Shown here one piece after another: positions 39,605-48,991 of a stretch of 64,000 nt of DNA. Positions within the stretch are counted from its first letter, which is position 1. Every line of letters starts with the position of its first letter. Source of the stretch: Actinomycetes bacterium (GTDB lineage: Bacteria > Actinomycetota > Thermoleophilia > Solirubrobacterales > 70-9); contig BOKP01000004.1 of the NCBI GenBank assembly GCA_016861045.1, forward strand, positions 248,001 through 312,000, read 5' to 3'. The position numbers and the translations under genes were made by a program. Below the pieces are notes generated by a model. That model worked only from the letters and a program-made list of their open reading frames with translations. It did no database searches and was not told where the DNA came from.

Positions 39605-40624
39605 TCATCCGACCTCGGCCGTCGACCCCCGGGGGATCATCGAGTACGGCACGATGCGCTGCCCGTCCTCGGGGGTGCCGTCCTCGATCAGCTCGACGAG
39701 CAGTCCGATGGCCTCCTGTCCGATACGTTCCGGGTTGAGGCTGAGCGCGGTCAGCGACGGGCGGGCCGCCCGGCTCGCGGTGCTGTCGGTGCAGCCCGCG
39801 ATCCGCAGCTGCTGCGGAACGCTGATCCCCTTTGCCTCAGCGGCGAGCAGCGCGCCCAGCGCAACGCGATCGAGCGTCGCGTAGATGCCGTCAGGCGGTT
39901 TCGGCGACTCGAGCAGCCGCGACGCGGCGGCATATGCCCCGCTCTCACTCAATGCCTCTCCGGGGAGGTGCTCCACGATCGACTCGACGCCACGCTCGTC
40001 GCAGCGCGCCTCGAACGCGCCGAGCGCATCCTGGGTGTAGGTCGAGAGCACGGGGGCCGTCAGCAGGGCGATCCGCGTCGAACCTCGGTCGACCAGGTGG
40101 TCGACCATGATCCGGGTCCCCGCCACGTGATCGTTGTCGACCCAGCAGGCATCCGGGGGCCCGTCGGGTCGACGACCGGTTGTGACGACGGGAATCCCAC
40201 GCTTGTCGAGGATGTCCACGATCTCGTCGCCGGGGACGGGATCCATCACGATGGCGCCATCGAGCGGGAGCTGGACGAACGGGTCCCGTCGCGAATCCGT
40301 CGGCAGCAGCATCAGCGAGAGCCCGCGCTTGAGCGCCTCGGCGGAGGCGCCGTTCATCACCTGCAGGAAGTAGTCGAAGTCGGCCACCGCAAGCGGCTCG
40401 TCCTCGACGAACGACACCGTCACCGCGAGCATCCCGGTTCGGCCCCCGGCGAGCCCTCGTGCGAGCACGCTGGGCTGGTAGCCGAGCTTCCGTGCGACCG
40501 CGCGGACCCGCTCCCGGGTCGCTTCCGGCAGCCGGCCCTTGCCGTTCAGCGCGTGGGAGACCGTGGTGTTGGAAACCCCCGCCGCAGCGGCAACATCGCT
40601 GATTCGAACCGCCCGCTTGACCAA
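39605..40624 (-). CDS. LacI family transcriptional regulator
   Basis: VRISDVAAAAGVSNTTVSHALNGKGRLPEATRERVRAVARKLGYQPS HTH; periplasmic-binding-like effector domain; probable TTG start ~40624 (ORF opens at 40663). Confidence 0.93.
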   Translation of the reverse strand: MVKRAVRISDVAAAAGVSNTTVSHALNGKGRLPEATRERVRAVARKLGYQPSVLARGLAGGRTGMLAVTVSFVEDEPLAVADFDYFLQVMNGASAEALKRGLSLMLLPTDSRRDPFVQLPLDGAIVMDPVPGDEIVDILDKRGIPVVTTGRRPDGPPDACWVDNDHVAGTRIMVDHLVDRGSTRIALLTAPVLSTYTQDALGAFEARCDERGVESIVEHLPGEALSESGAYAAASRLLESPKPPDGIYATLDRVALGALLAAEAKGISVPQQLRIAGCTDSTASRAARPSLTALSLNPERIGQEAIGLLVELIEDGTPEDGQRIVPYSMIPRGSTAEVG

Positions 40625-40652
40625 GTCACCGATGACTGTAGCTAGGAAGGGG

Positions 40653-40713
40653 TTGACATGCAAAAGCGGTTCTGCAAGGGTAGTGGCCGCGAGGGTGCAA
40701 AAGCGCTTCTGCG
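40653..40713 (+). promoter_or_regulatory. TTGACA -35 box and two near-identical LacI-type operator sites
   Basis: TTGACA 40653-40658; TGCAAAAGCGGTTCTGCA 40659-40676; TGCAAAAGCGCTTCTGCG 40696-40713 (37 bp apart). Confidence 0.8.
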
Positions 40714-40731
40714 CGGGAAGGAGAAAGACCG

Positions 40732-41712
40732 GTGGCCACGGCTGCTGAGAAGAAGGACCCGACGATGTGGAGCAGCCTGCTGCACGCCGGCCTGGCGGGG
40801 TCGTTCATGCGGTTTCCCCACGTCGCGGCCGAGGCGCGGGGGCTGCGCGACGCGCGAGCGGGAGCCGCGGTCTACGGCGTTCCCTTCGATGCGACCAACA
40901 TCAGCAGGACCGGTTCCAACTATGGGCCGAGGGGGATGCGGGACGTCTCCTGCCAGTTCCTGGCCTACAACGCCATGCTCGACTTCGACCTGGTGGAGGC
41001 GCTTCGGCCGGTCGACTGCGGCGACTGCGAGGTGATCCCCGGGGACCCTGCCAGGACCTTCGAGCGTGCCGAGGCGGACATCGGCCAGATCCTCGACGCC
41101 GGTGCCCTGCCGGTCACGCTCGGCGGCGAGCACTCGGTGACGATTCCCGCGGTCCGGGCCGTTTGCGATCGCCACAGCGATCCCGGCCTGGTCCTCGTTG
41201 ATACTCATCTCGATACCGCTCCCGACGTCGGCGGCGAGCCGCTGAGTCATTGCTGCCCGGTCTCACGGGCAGTCGACGCCGGCTTCGATCCCGCCAACAT
41301 CGTCCTCGTCGCCATCTCCGGCTGGATGAACCCCCGTACCGAGCTCGAGTACTGCCGGGACAACGGGATCACCGTGATCTGGCTCGAGGAGATCTGGGAG
41401 CGGGGCACCGCCTGGGCAGTGGAACGATGCCTGGAGGTGGTCGGCGCCGCGGCTGATGGTGCCTATCTGTCGTTCGACATCGACAGCCTCGATGCTGCCC
41501 ATGCCCCTGGCACCTGCTGTCCGACGCCCGGCGGCCTGACGAGCCGGGAGGCCATCGAGCTCGTCCGGGGGATCAGTGCCGGTGGCCTTCTCGGTGTCGA
41601 CGTGGTCGAGGTTGCGCCCAGCCTCGACGCCACGGCGACCACGGCGGTTCTCGGCTGCAGGATCGCGCTCGAGGCGATGGCCTTCCACGCGGGTGCGGGT
41701 CGCCAGGCATGA
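40732..41712 (+). CDS. Ureohydrolase superfamily (agmatinase/arginase-like) hydrolase, substrate uncertain
   Basis: GTG start after GGAAGGAG; LGGEHSVTIP, DTHLDT, SFDIDSLDAAHAPGT metal ligands. Confidence 0.88.
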   Translation: MATAAEKKDPTMWSSLLHAGLAGSFMRFPHVAAEARGLRDARAGAAVYGVPFDATNISRTGSNYGPRGMRDVSCQFLAYNAMLDFDLVEALRPVDCGDCEVIPGDPARTFERAEADIGQILDAGALPVTLGGEHSVTIPAVRAVCDRHSDPGLVLVDTHLDTAPDVGGEPLSHCCPVSRAVDAGFDPANIVLVAISGWMNPRTELEYCRDNGITVIWLEEIWERGTAWAVERCLEVVGAAADGAYLSFDIDSLDAAHAPGTCCPTPGGLTSREAIELVRGISAGGLLGVDVVEVAPSLDATATTAVLGCRIALEAMAFHAGAGRQA

Positions 41713-42491
41713 GGGCTCTCCTCGTTCAGATCGAGGCTGCGAGCGAGCCCCACGTGGGCGCGTCCGAGGCGGCGGCCCTGCTCGAGTCCGACGTCGATCT
41801 TGCGGTCTTCCCGGAGCTGCACCTGACCGGATACGACCTCGCCCGGGTCGACGAGCGGGCGATCGCGGCCGACTCGGCGCCGATGATGGCTCTCCGCGAT
41901 GCCGCAGCCGGCACCGATACCGCCGTCATCGTTGGCTTCGCCGAGCGAATCGAGACTGGGATCGCCAACTCCCTCGCGCTCATCGACAGCGACGGGGAGC
42001 TCGCGGGCGTCTACCGCAAGACCCACCTGTTCGCCCGTGAGAGGGAGGTGTTCGAGCAGGGCAACGAGCTGATGGTCACCGAGCTCGCGGGCGTCCGGAT
42101 CGGACCGATGATCTGCTTCGACTGCGAGTTCCCCGAGCCGGCTCGAGCTCTGGCCGGCGCGGGCGCCGAGCTCCTCGTCACCTCCTCGGCGAACATGGCA
42201 CCGTATTTCCATGACCATCTGATCGCCTCGCAGGCGCGAGCGCTCGACAATCGCCGGCCGCATCTGTACGTGAACCGGATTGGCGAGCAGGGCGGCCACC
42301 GGTTTGTCGGCGGTACGCGTTACGTGACGGCCGACGGCCGGATCGAGGCCGCGGTCGATGACGAGGAGAAGGGCTTGCTTCGTGTCGAGCTCCACCCCGG
42401 AGCCGTGCGCGAGATCGAAGTGGACTACCTGCCGCGAGTGCGGGAGGACATCGAGGTAATCGGACCAAGAGACCATGGGAGGATCACATGA
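41709..42491 (+). CDS. Carbon-nitrogen hydrolase (nitrilase superfamily)
   Basis: E/K/C triad: FPELHLTGY, YRKTHLF, ICFDCEFPE. Confidence 0.92.
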   Translation: MRALLVQIEAASEPHVGASEAAALLESDVDLAVFPELHLTGYDLARVDERAIAADSAPMMALRDAAAGTDTAVIVGFAERIETGIANSLALIDSDGELAGVYRKTHLFAREREVFEQGNELMVTELAGVRIGPMICFDCEFPEPARALAGAGAELLVTSSANMAPYFHDHLIASQARALDNRRPHLYVNRIGEQGGHRFVGGTRYVTADGRIEAAVDDEEKGLLRVELHPGAVREIEVDYLPRVREDIEVIGPRDHGRIT

Positions 42492-44122
42492 GCGAGCCTG
42501 GACAGGCTGCACCGACACAGGCCGCGCCGGGCCTGTTCACGCGCAAGGCGACCGGCCTCGTGCGCGAAGCGCGTACCAGCGACGCACTGTTCTACAACGT
42601 GATGTGGGCGAGCGTCGCGCTCGCCTTCACGTTTGCGTGGCTGCTGTACGGCTTCGCCTACCCGGGCTCGAACATGTTCGTCGCCTTCCTGATCGCCGCC
42701 GTGCTCGGGATTCCCGGGGCCTTCCTGTACGCGATGCTCGCTCAGGTGATGCCGAGAACGGGAGGGGACTACGTGTTCAACAGCCGCTCGCTGCACCCGG
42801 CGATCGGGTTCGCCGGCAACTTCAGCTTCTGCTTCTGGCTCGCGGTCATCTACGGCGTCTACACGACCTACATGGCGACATACGGGTTCGGGGCGTTCGG
42901 GCGGATGATGGCCGGCTTCACGGGGTCGAGCGGGTGGCTCGACTTCGGCGATTGGTTCGCGAACGACTATGCCCTGTTCATCACCGGGACGGTCGCGATC
43001 CTGATCTCCGCGTTCGTGTTCGTGCTCGGCGGTCTGCGCCTGTTCCTCAAGCTCCAGGTCGCGACGTTCGCCCTGTACATCCTCGGCACCTTCCTGATTC
43101 CGGTCATCGTCGGAATCCTGCAGTCGAAGGCCGGGTTCTTCGAGAACTTCAATGACTACGCGGCCAACCTCGGCGTGACCGGTGCGAGCGGCCAACTGGC
43201 GAAGTCGGCTGCTGATGCGGGCTTTGCGCCCTCGGGGTTCGACACGGAGATGACCCTGAAGTCGGTGACGGTGTTCTGGTACATCTTCGGCTTCCTCTAC
43301 TCCAGCAACTACTTTGCCGGTGAGATCCGGATGAAGAAGCGGACGCACCTGCTGTCGATCCCGGGCGCGACGCTGGTATCGGTCATCTTCATCGGGATCC
43401 TGATCCCGGTCTACCTCGGTCTCACGGGGTACGACTTCAACGGCGCGCTCGGGTTCGCCGATCCGGCGGCATACGGATTCGTAGCCGGGGCCCCCGGATA
43501 CCCGGAGATCATGAGCATCGCCTCCGGATCGTGGGTGTTCGGAGCGGTCATCATCATCGGGTTCTCGGTCGGGCTTCTGGTCTGGCTGCCGCAGACCATG
43601 CTGCTGATCAGCCGCAGCATGTTCGCATGGTCGTTCGACCGGATCATGCCCGCGCGGCTCTCATCGGTCGATCGCCGTACCCACTCGCCGCTGCTGGCGA
43701 TCGGGATCGTCACCGTGCTGGCCATCGGGAGCACTGCGATCTATGCGTTCACGGACTGGTTCAGCACGCTGTCGGTCCTGCTCGGGCTCACGTCCACGCT
43801 CCTGATCACGGCGATCGGAGGCATCGTGTTGCCGTACCGGCAGCGCGCGATGGTCGAGAACTCTCCCTACGGAGGCCGGATCGCCGGCATTCCCGTGCTG
43901 AGCATCGTCGGGGGGCTCGCGTTGCTCGGCTTCGGAGCAGCAATCGCCGTCCTTCTCTGGGATCCGGGATCGGGCGCGAGCCTGAGCGCGAACCCGGGCA
44001 AGCTCTGGCTCACCCTTGGCGTGCTGGCGCTCGGCGTCGTGATCTACTTCGTCTCGCGCGCGGCTCGCGCCCGCCAGGGGATCGACCTCTCGCTCAACTA
44101 CCGAGAGCTACCTCCGGAGTGA
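42488..44122 (+). CDS. APC superfamily amino acid/polyamine permease
   Basis: Multi-TM; MLAQVMPRTGGDYVFNSRSLHPAIGFAGNFSFCFWLAVIYG. Confidence 0.88.
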   Translation: MSEPGQAAPTQAAPGLFTRKATGLVREARTSDALFYNVMWASVALAFTFAWLLYGFAYPGSNMFVAFLIAAVLGIPGAFLYAMLAQVMPRTGGDYVFNSRSLHPAIGFAGNFSFCFWLAVIYGVYTTYMATYGFGAFGRMMAGFTGSSGWLDFGDWFANDYALFITGTVAILISAFVFVLGGLRLFLKLQVATFALYILGTFLIPVIVGILQSKAGFFENFNDYAANLGVTGASGQLAKSAADAGFAPSGFDTEMTLKSVTVFWYIFGFLYSSNYFAGEIRMKKRTHLLSIPGATLVSVIFIGILIPVYLGLTGYDFNGALGFADPAAYGFVAGAPGYPEIMSIASGSWVFGAVIIIGFSVGLLVWLPQTMLLISRSMFAWSFDRIMPARLSSVDRRTHSPLLAIGIVTVLAIGSTAIYAFTDWFSTLSVLLGLTSTLLITAIGGIVLPYRQRAMVENSPYGGRIAGIPVLSIVGGLALLGFGAAIAVLLWDPGSGASLSANPGKLWLTLGVLALGVVIYFVSRAARARQGIDLSLNYRELPPE

Positions 44123-44126
44123 CCCG

Positions 44127-45107
44127 ATGGGGCTGTTCGGAAAGCGCCGAAACGAAGACGGTGGCGAGCGGACGCGGGTCTACTATGCGTCCGACATCCA
44201 CGGCACGGAGGTCCTGTGGCGGAAGTTCCTGCGGGCGCCGGAGGTGTATGGCGCCGGCGTGATCGTCATGGGCGGCGATGTGACCGGCAAGGTGGTGATT
44301 CCGCTCGTCGACGAGGGTGGTGCCCTGGCGGCCGAGCTGTTCGGCCAGCCTGAGCGCGCGGTCACCGACCAGGAGCGTGAAGAGCTCGAGCACAAGATCC
44401 GCTCGAACGGCATGTATCCACACGTCATGTCGCCTGACGAGGTCGAACGCGTCGCCGGCTTGTCCGAGGACGAGCGTGAGCTCTGGTTCGCGCGGGTCAT
44501 GCTGGAGACGTTCGACCGCTGGATGGCGCTGGCCGAGGAGCGGCTCTCGCGAGCGGACGTCAGGTGCTTCGTGATGCCGGGCAATGATGACCCTCCCGGT
44601 GTCGACGACGCGATCGAGCGGGCGAGTCGCGTCGAGGCATGCGATGAGCGGGTGGTCGAGTTCGGGCCCTATTCCATGGTTTCCCTCGGATACTCGAACC
44701 CGACCCCCTTCGATTCACCACGGGAGCTCGATGAGGATGAGCTCTACAGGCGCGTCGAAGCGCTCATGGAGGGTGTCGACGCCTCGCACGCGATCCTCAA
44801 CCTCCACGTGCCTCCCTACGACTCCCAACTCGACACGGCACCTGAGCTCGATGAGGAGCTAAGGGTGGTGGCGACGGCGGGCCAGCCGCGCCTGGTGCCG
44901 GTCGGATCCACCGCGGTGCGCGACCTGATCGAGCGCTATCAGCCGATGCTCACCCTCCACGGACACGTCCACGAGTCGCGCGGCGCGACGAAGATAGGGC
45001 GAACGCTCTGCATCAATCCCGGAAGCGATTACCACACCGGGCGCATCTCGGGAGTCCTGGTCCATCTCGATGGGGCTCGCGCCGACTATCAGTTCGTGAT
45101 CGGCTGA
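44127..45107 (+). CDS. Calcineurin-like metallophosphoesterase
   Basis: YYASDIHG, VMGGDVTG, VMPGNDD, LHGHVHES motifs. Confidence 0.9.
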   Translation: MGLFGKRRNEDGGERTRVYYASDIHGTEVLWRKFLRAPEVYGAGVIVMGGDVTGKVVIPLVDEGGALAAELFGQPERAVTDQEREELEHKIRSNGMYPHVMSPDEVERVAGLSEDERELWFARVMLETFDRWMALAEERLSRADVRCFVMPGNDDPPGVDDAIERASRVEACDERVVEFGPYSMVSLGYSNPTPFDSPRELDEDELYRRVEALMEGVDASHAILNLHVPPYDSQLDTAPELDEELRVVATAGQPRLVPVGSTAVRDLIERYQPMLTLHGHVHESRGATKIGRTLCINPGSDYHTGRISGVLVHLDGARADYQFVIG

Positions 45108-45110
45108 CCC

Positions 45111-45884
45111 GTGCCGGGGCCTCCGGAAAGCCCGATCCATGACGACCTCGAGCAGGAGGCGAAGCGTCTCCTGGACGAGGTGGTCCGCCGCGACCTGCGC
45201 ATGCGCCTGATCGGCGGCATGGCGATACGACTGCTGGCGGGCGACGCGCTGCATCCAGCGTTCCATCGCGAGATCCAGGACCTGGACTTCATCGTGGCAA
45301 GGCGTCACGGACGTGAGGCGGAGAGCCTGCTGGAGGATGCGGGCTACGTCGGGGACGAGAGATTCAACGCGCTCAACGGGGCTCGGCGCATGCTCTTCGT
45401 GGATCCCGGCCACGATCGCCAGATCGACATCTTCGTCGAGACGTTCGAGATGTGTCACTCGTTGCCGCTGGCGGAGCGACTCGACGTCGTCCCGTGCACG
45501 CTTCCCGCGGCCGAGGTCTTGATGACCAAGCTCCAGATCGTCGACCTGAACGCCAAGGACCGGGCGGACCTCTATGCGCTCCTGCTCAGCCATGACGTGG
45601 ACGAGGTCGACGAGGGGTTCGTCAACGGCCGCAGGATCGCCGAGCTGTCCTCCCGGGACTGGGGCCTGCAGCGAACCTTCGAGCTCAACCTCGAGCGGCT
45701 TCGCGCCGGCCTTGACGAGCAGCCGCTGAACGACGTCGAGCGGGCCGAGCTGACCCGCCGTATCGAAGCGCTCGGCGAGTTGATGGAGCAGGCGCCGAAG
45801 TCGAGGAAATGGAAGCTGCGGGCTCGGGTTGGCGAGCGCAAGCGCTGGTACGAGCAACCCGAGGAAGTCGACCGCGCAGGCTGA
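45111..45884 (+). CDS. Nucleotidyltransferase-like (AbiEii/DUF1814-like) protein
   Basis: LIGGMAIRLLAGD...IQDLDFIVARRHG, RQIDIFVETFEM; weak family-level resemblance. Confidence 0.6.
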   Translation: MPGPPESPIHDDLEQEAKRLLDEVVRRDLRMRLIGGMAIRLLAGDALHPAFHREIQDLDFIVARRHGREAESLLEDAGYVGDERFNALNGARRMLFVDPGHDRQIDIFVETFEMCHSLPLAERLDVVPCTLPAAEVLMTKLQIVDLNAKDRADLYALLLSHDVDEVDEGFVNGRRIAELSSRDWGLQRTFELNLERLRAGLDEQPLNDVERAELTRRIEALGELMEQAPKSRKWKLRARVGERKRWYEQPEEVDRAG

Positions 45885-45929
45885 ATCGGCGCGGCGGGAC
45901 ACAAGCCAAGACCAAAGGACGGAGGAACG

Positions 45930-47180
45930 ATGGAAGCGATGCCGAGTCGAATGGGAGGCCGAGGACAAGTGCCTCCGATCCCGGCAGCCGAGTATTCAGA
46001 TCGCCGCGAGCGGCTTCGTCGGCTTGCGGCGGAGCGCGGGCTCGACGGGTTGCTCGTCGTCAGCCGGGGGGCGAATGGCGCCGATTGGGGTGCCGACGTG
46101 ATCTACCTCACCAACCACTACTCGGCCTTCCCGCAGATTCCCGATCGGCCAGGGCATTGGTCGGGCCGTGGGCATTCCGGTCTCGTCATGCCGGCCGACA
46201 GCGACGGGACGCTGGTCGTCGAGATCCCGGACTGGCGCGAGGATCTCGTAGCGATCGAGGATGTCCGTGTCGAGCTCGATCTCTGGGCCGGCCTGGCGGC
46301 GACCCTGCGGGACAGCGGGTTGTCCACGGGGCGGGTCGGCCTGGTCGGTCGTGAGAGCCTTCTTCACGCCGCGGTCGATCGCATCGGGGAGCAGCTGCCC
46401 GGGATACGGCTCGAATGGGCCGATGATCTGATCGAGGGGATGCGGCGGATCAAGTCGCCGGCCGAGCTCGATCTGATCCGTGAGTCCACACGGGTCGGCT
46501 GCGCGATGGTGGAGGCGTTCGTTGCGGCGGCCGAGCCCGGTGCGACCGAGGCCGACTGCGTGCTTGCGGCGCTCAACCGGGGCATTCCCATGGGGGCGTT
46601 CCCGCTCGACATCCCCGTTGCATCGGGACCGCACGTCGATCACTTCCTCTGGGACCGGATGCCCTCCTGGAACAGCGAGAGGAGGCTCGAGCCCGGCGAC
46701 ATGATCCACCCCGACATGTACGGGACGGTCAACGGCTACTTCTATGACCTGGTTCGCACCACGGTTGCGGGCAGGAAGGTCACACCGGAGCAGCGGGAGG
46801 TGCTGGAAGCATCGATCGGGGTCGTCGAGCACATCATCGACGGGATGGGTCCCGGCGTGAGCTGTGGCTCGCTCTTCGATCGAGGAGCCGCATGGCTCCG
46901 TGAGCACGGGTTCGAGGTTCCCGGGGCGGCGGAAAGCGAAGGGGTCGCCCTCCTCGGTCAGAGCTATCCCTCCTTCGGCCACAGCCTCGGGCTTGCTTGG
47001 GAGAACCCCTCCCTGGTGCCCGGCGAGGCGGCGATCCTCGAGCCAGGAATGGTGATGGCGGTCGAGGCGGAGGTGGGACGCCCGGGCGCCGGCACGGGAG
47101 CGTTCGAGCACAACCTGATCGTGACCGACGACGGAGTCGAGATCCTGACCGATCACGTCGCCAACGTCTGGTGGGAGTGA
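45930..47180 (+). CDS. M24 family metallopeptidase/creatinase-fold hydrolase
   Basis: Ligands GDMIHPDMYGTVNGYFYDLVRT, FGHSLGL, MVMAVEAE, AFEHNLIVT. Confidence 0.88.
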   Translation: MEAMPSRMGGRGQVPPIPAAEYSDRRERLRRLAAERGLDGLLVVSRGANGADWGADVIYLTNHYSAFPQIPDRPGHWSGRGHSGLVMPADSDGTLVVEIPDWREDLVAIEDVRVELDLWAGLAATLRDSGLSTGRVGLVGRESLLHAAVDRIGEQLPGIRLEWADDLIEGMRRIKSPAELDLIRESTRVGCAMVEAFVAAAEPGATEADCVLAALNRGIPMGAFPLDIPVASGPHVDHFLWDRMPSWNSERRLEPGDMIHPDMYGTVNGYFYDLVRTTVAGRKVTPEQREVLEASIGVVEHIIDGMGPGVSCGSLFDRGAAWLREHGFEVPGAAESEGVALLGQSYPSFGHSLGLAWENPSLVPGEAAILEPGMVMAVEAEVGRPGAGTGAFEHNLIVTDDGVEILTDHVANVWWE

Positions 47181-47183
47181 TCC

Positions 47184-47861
47184 TTGCGGATCGGGCTCGT
47201 CTCCGGTCTTGACTGGCGCGACGGCATCGCACGGCTGCGAGCGGCAGGCGCCGAGCTGATTTGCCTGCCCCTGCTGAGCTTCGCCCCGTGGGTAGCGGCG
47301 AAACGCGACCGTGCCGGCCTCGAGCACGCGGAGCGCCCGCCGTCACCGTCGCTTCTGGAGGCGATCGAGTTAGCCGATGGCGCGTGGATCTCGGCCTCGG
47401 CCTATGAATCCGAAGGGGAGGGTGTCTTCTACGTCAGCTCCTATATCGCCGGACCGGACGGACCGGTCAGCCGATACCGGCAGGCCGCGGTCGTGGCCGA
47501 GCCCGGACGGTATGAGCAGATGTTCTGGTCGCCGGGACACGAGGGCAACGAGGTCGCCGCGAGCCCGCTGGGGCCAACCGGGTCGCTGGTCGGCTCCGAC
47601 GTCCGGTCGGCGCCGGCCTGGGAGGAGCTCGTTTCGGCGGGGGCTCGGGCGGTCGTCTGCGGGGTCGCCGAAGATGCCGAGTCCTGGCCCCAGACGATGA
47701 CCGCCGTCGCGGGCCTTGCGGCTCTCCACAGCGTGATTGCGGTAATCGTCAATCGAGGCGGTCGGAGCAACGACGTCGAGTTCCCGGGTGGCGGCGCGGC
47801 GTTCGACCGCCACGGCGCCGAGATCGGCACCGGCGAGCTGATCGAGGTCGCCCCAGGATGA
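47184..47861 (+). CDS. Nitrilase-fold protein lacking the canonical E/K/C catalytic residues
   Basis: TTG start; alignable by eye with the neighbouring 41709 product; LPLLSFAPW, RYRQAAVV, LVGSDVRS at triad positions. Confidence 0.7.
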   Translation: MRIGLVSGLDWRDGIARLRAAGAELICLPLLSFAPWVAAKRDRAGLEHAERPPSPSLLEAIELADGAWISASAYESEGEGVFYVSSYIAGPDGPVSRYRQAAVVAEPGRYEQMFWSPGHEGNEVAASPLGPTGSLVGSDVRSAPAWEELVSAGARAVVCGVAEDAESWPQTMTAVAGLAALHSVIAVIVNRGGRSNDVEFPGGGAAFDRHGAEIGTGELIEVAPG

Positions 47862-48979
47862 GCCGCACGAGCGAGATCCAGGGGGTGGGCAGCGTTCCGC
47901 ACGCCTACTACGAGCGCTCCGAGCCCCTGACGGGGGTGGTGCTCCTGCCGAGCCAGGAACGCCATGACCCCGGAGAGCATCCGGAGAACGTACGGCGCCT
48001 CCCGGGCGTGGTCGATCGGCTTCGAGATGCCCCCGAATGGGATCGGCTGTTCGTCCTCTACCCGCGTTACGCCAGGACCGAGGATGCCCTGCGGGTCCAC
48101 TCCGAGGGATTCGTCGAGATCCTCGAGAGCACCGGCGCGGACGCACCGCTCTGGCTCGACACCGACACGAGGGTGTCACGGGACAGCTACCCGAACTCCC
48201 TGCTGGCCGCCGGCGCGGCGCTTGCGGCGGTCGATGCGGTCGCGATGGAGGCCTACCACCGCCCCGACAGCCTGTTCGCGTTGACGCGGCCTCCGGGACA
48301 CCACACCGGCATCGACAAGGCGATGGGCTTCTGCCTGCTCAACAACGTCTCCATCGCGGCCCGTTACGCGCAGGCGACCTACGGGATCGAGCGGGTTGCC
48401 ATCCTCGATTGGGACGTTCACCACGGCAACGGCACCCAGGAGATCCATTACGCTGACCCGAGCGTCCTGTTCTGCTCGCTCCACGAGTGGCCCCTGTATC
48501 CGGGGACCGGCTGGGTGGACGAGACGGGCGCCGGCGACGGCACCGGTTTCAACATCAACATCCCGATGCCGACCGGCTCCGGAGATGTGGAGTACCTCGA
48601 GGCGCTCGATCGGGTCGCCCTTCCCGTCATCGAGGAGTTCCGCCCGGAGATCCTGCTGGTCTCGGCCGGCCAGGATTGCCATGCTGCGGATCCGCTCTGC
48701 GGGCAGCTCGTCTCGGCCTCCGGGTTCAAGGCGATGGCCACGCGGTCGGCGGAGCTCGCAAGGAGGCTCGGGATCGGGCTGGTGGTCATTCACGAAGGCG
48801 GGTACAACGTCTCGACCCTTCCGCTCCTCGACCGTTCCATAGTGGCCGGCCTCGGAGGATTCGAGGTCGAGGAGCCCGATCCGTTCGCCCCCCTGGATGC
48901 GGAGCCTCCCGGGGCCTGGGACGAGCGCCTCGAGTCCGTGATCGCTACCCATGCCCCACGCTGGGAAGCCTTGCGCTGA
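47858..48979 (+). CDS. Histone deacetylase/acetylpolyamine amidohydrolase family protein
   Basis: RPPGHHTGIDKAMGFCLLNNVSIAA, DWDVHHGNGTQEIHY, HEGGYN. Confidence 0.93.
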   Translation: MSRTSEIQGVGSVPHAYYERSEPLTGVVLLPSQERHDPGEHPENVRRLPGVVDRLRDAPEWDRLFVLYPRYARTEDALRVHSEGFVEILESTGADAPLWLDTDTRVSRDSYPNSLLAAGAALAAVDAVAMEAYHRPDSLFALTRPPGHHTGIDKAMGFCLLNNVSIAARYAQATYGIERVAILDWDVHHGNGTQEIHYADPSVLFCSLHEWPLYPGTGWVDETGAGDGTGFNINIPMPTGSGDVEYLEALDRVALPVIEEFRPEILLVSAGQDCHAADPLCGQLVSASGFKAMATRSAELARRLGIGLVVIHEGGYNVSTLPLLDRSIVAGLGGFEVEEPDPFAPLDAEPPGAWDERLESVIATHAPRWEALR

Positions 48980-48991
48980 TGGCGTGAGCCG

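Noticed and set aside
45111-45884. AbiEii-like nucleotidyltransferase as toxin of a TA pair with a neighbour
   Set aside because: Embedded in a catabolic operon next to a metallophosphoesterase, with no antitoxin-like gene; better treated as part of the operon
47858-48979. Chromatin-type histone deacetylase acting on proteins
   Set aside because: Bacterial members of this family include acetylpolyamine/acetoin-type hydrolases; genomic context favours a small-molecule substrate, so a protein-deacetylase role is not claimed
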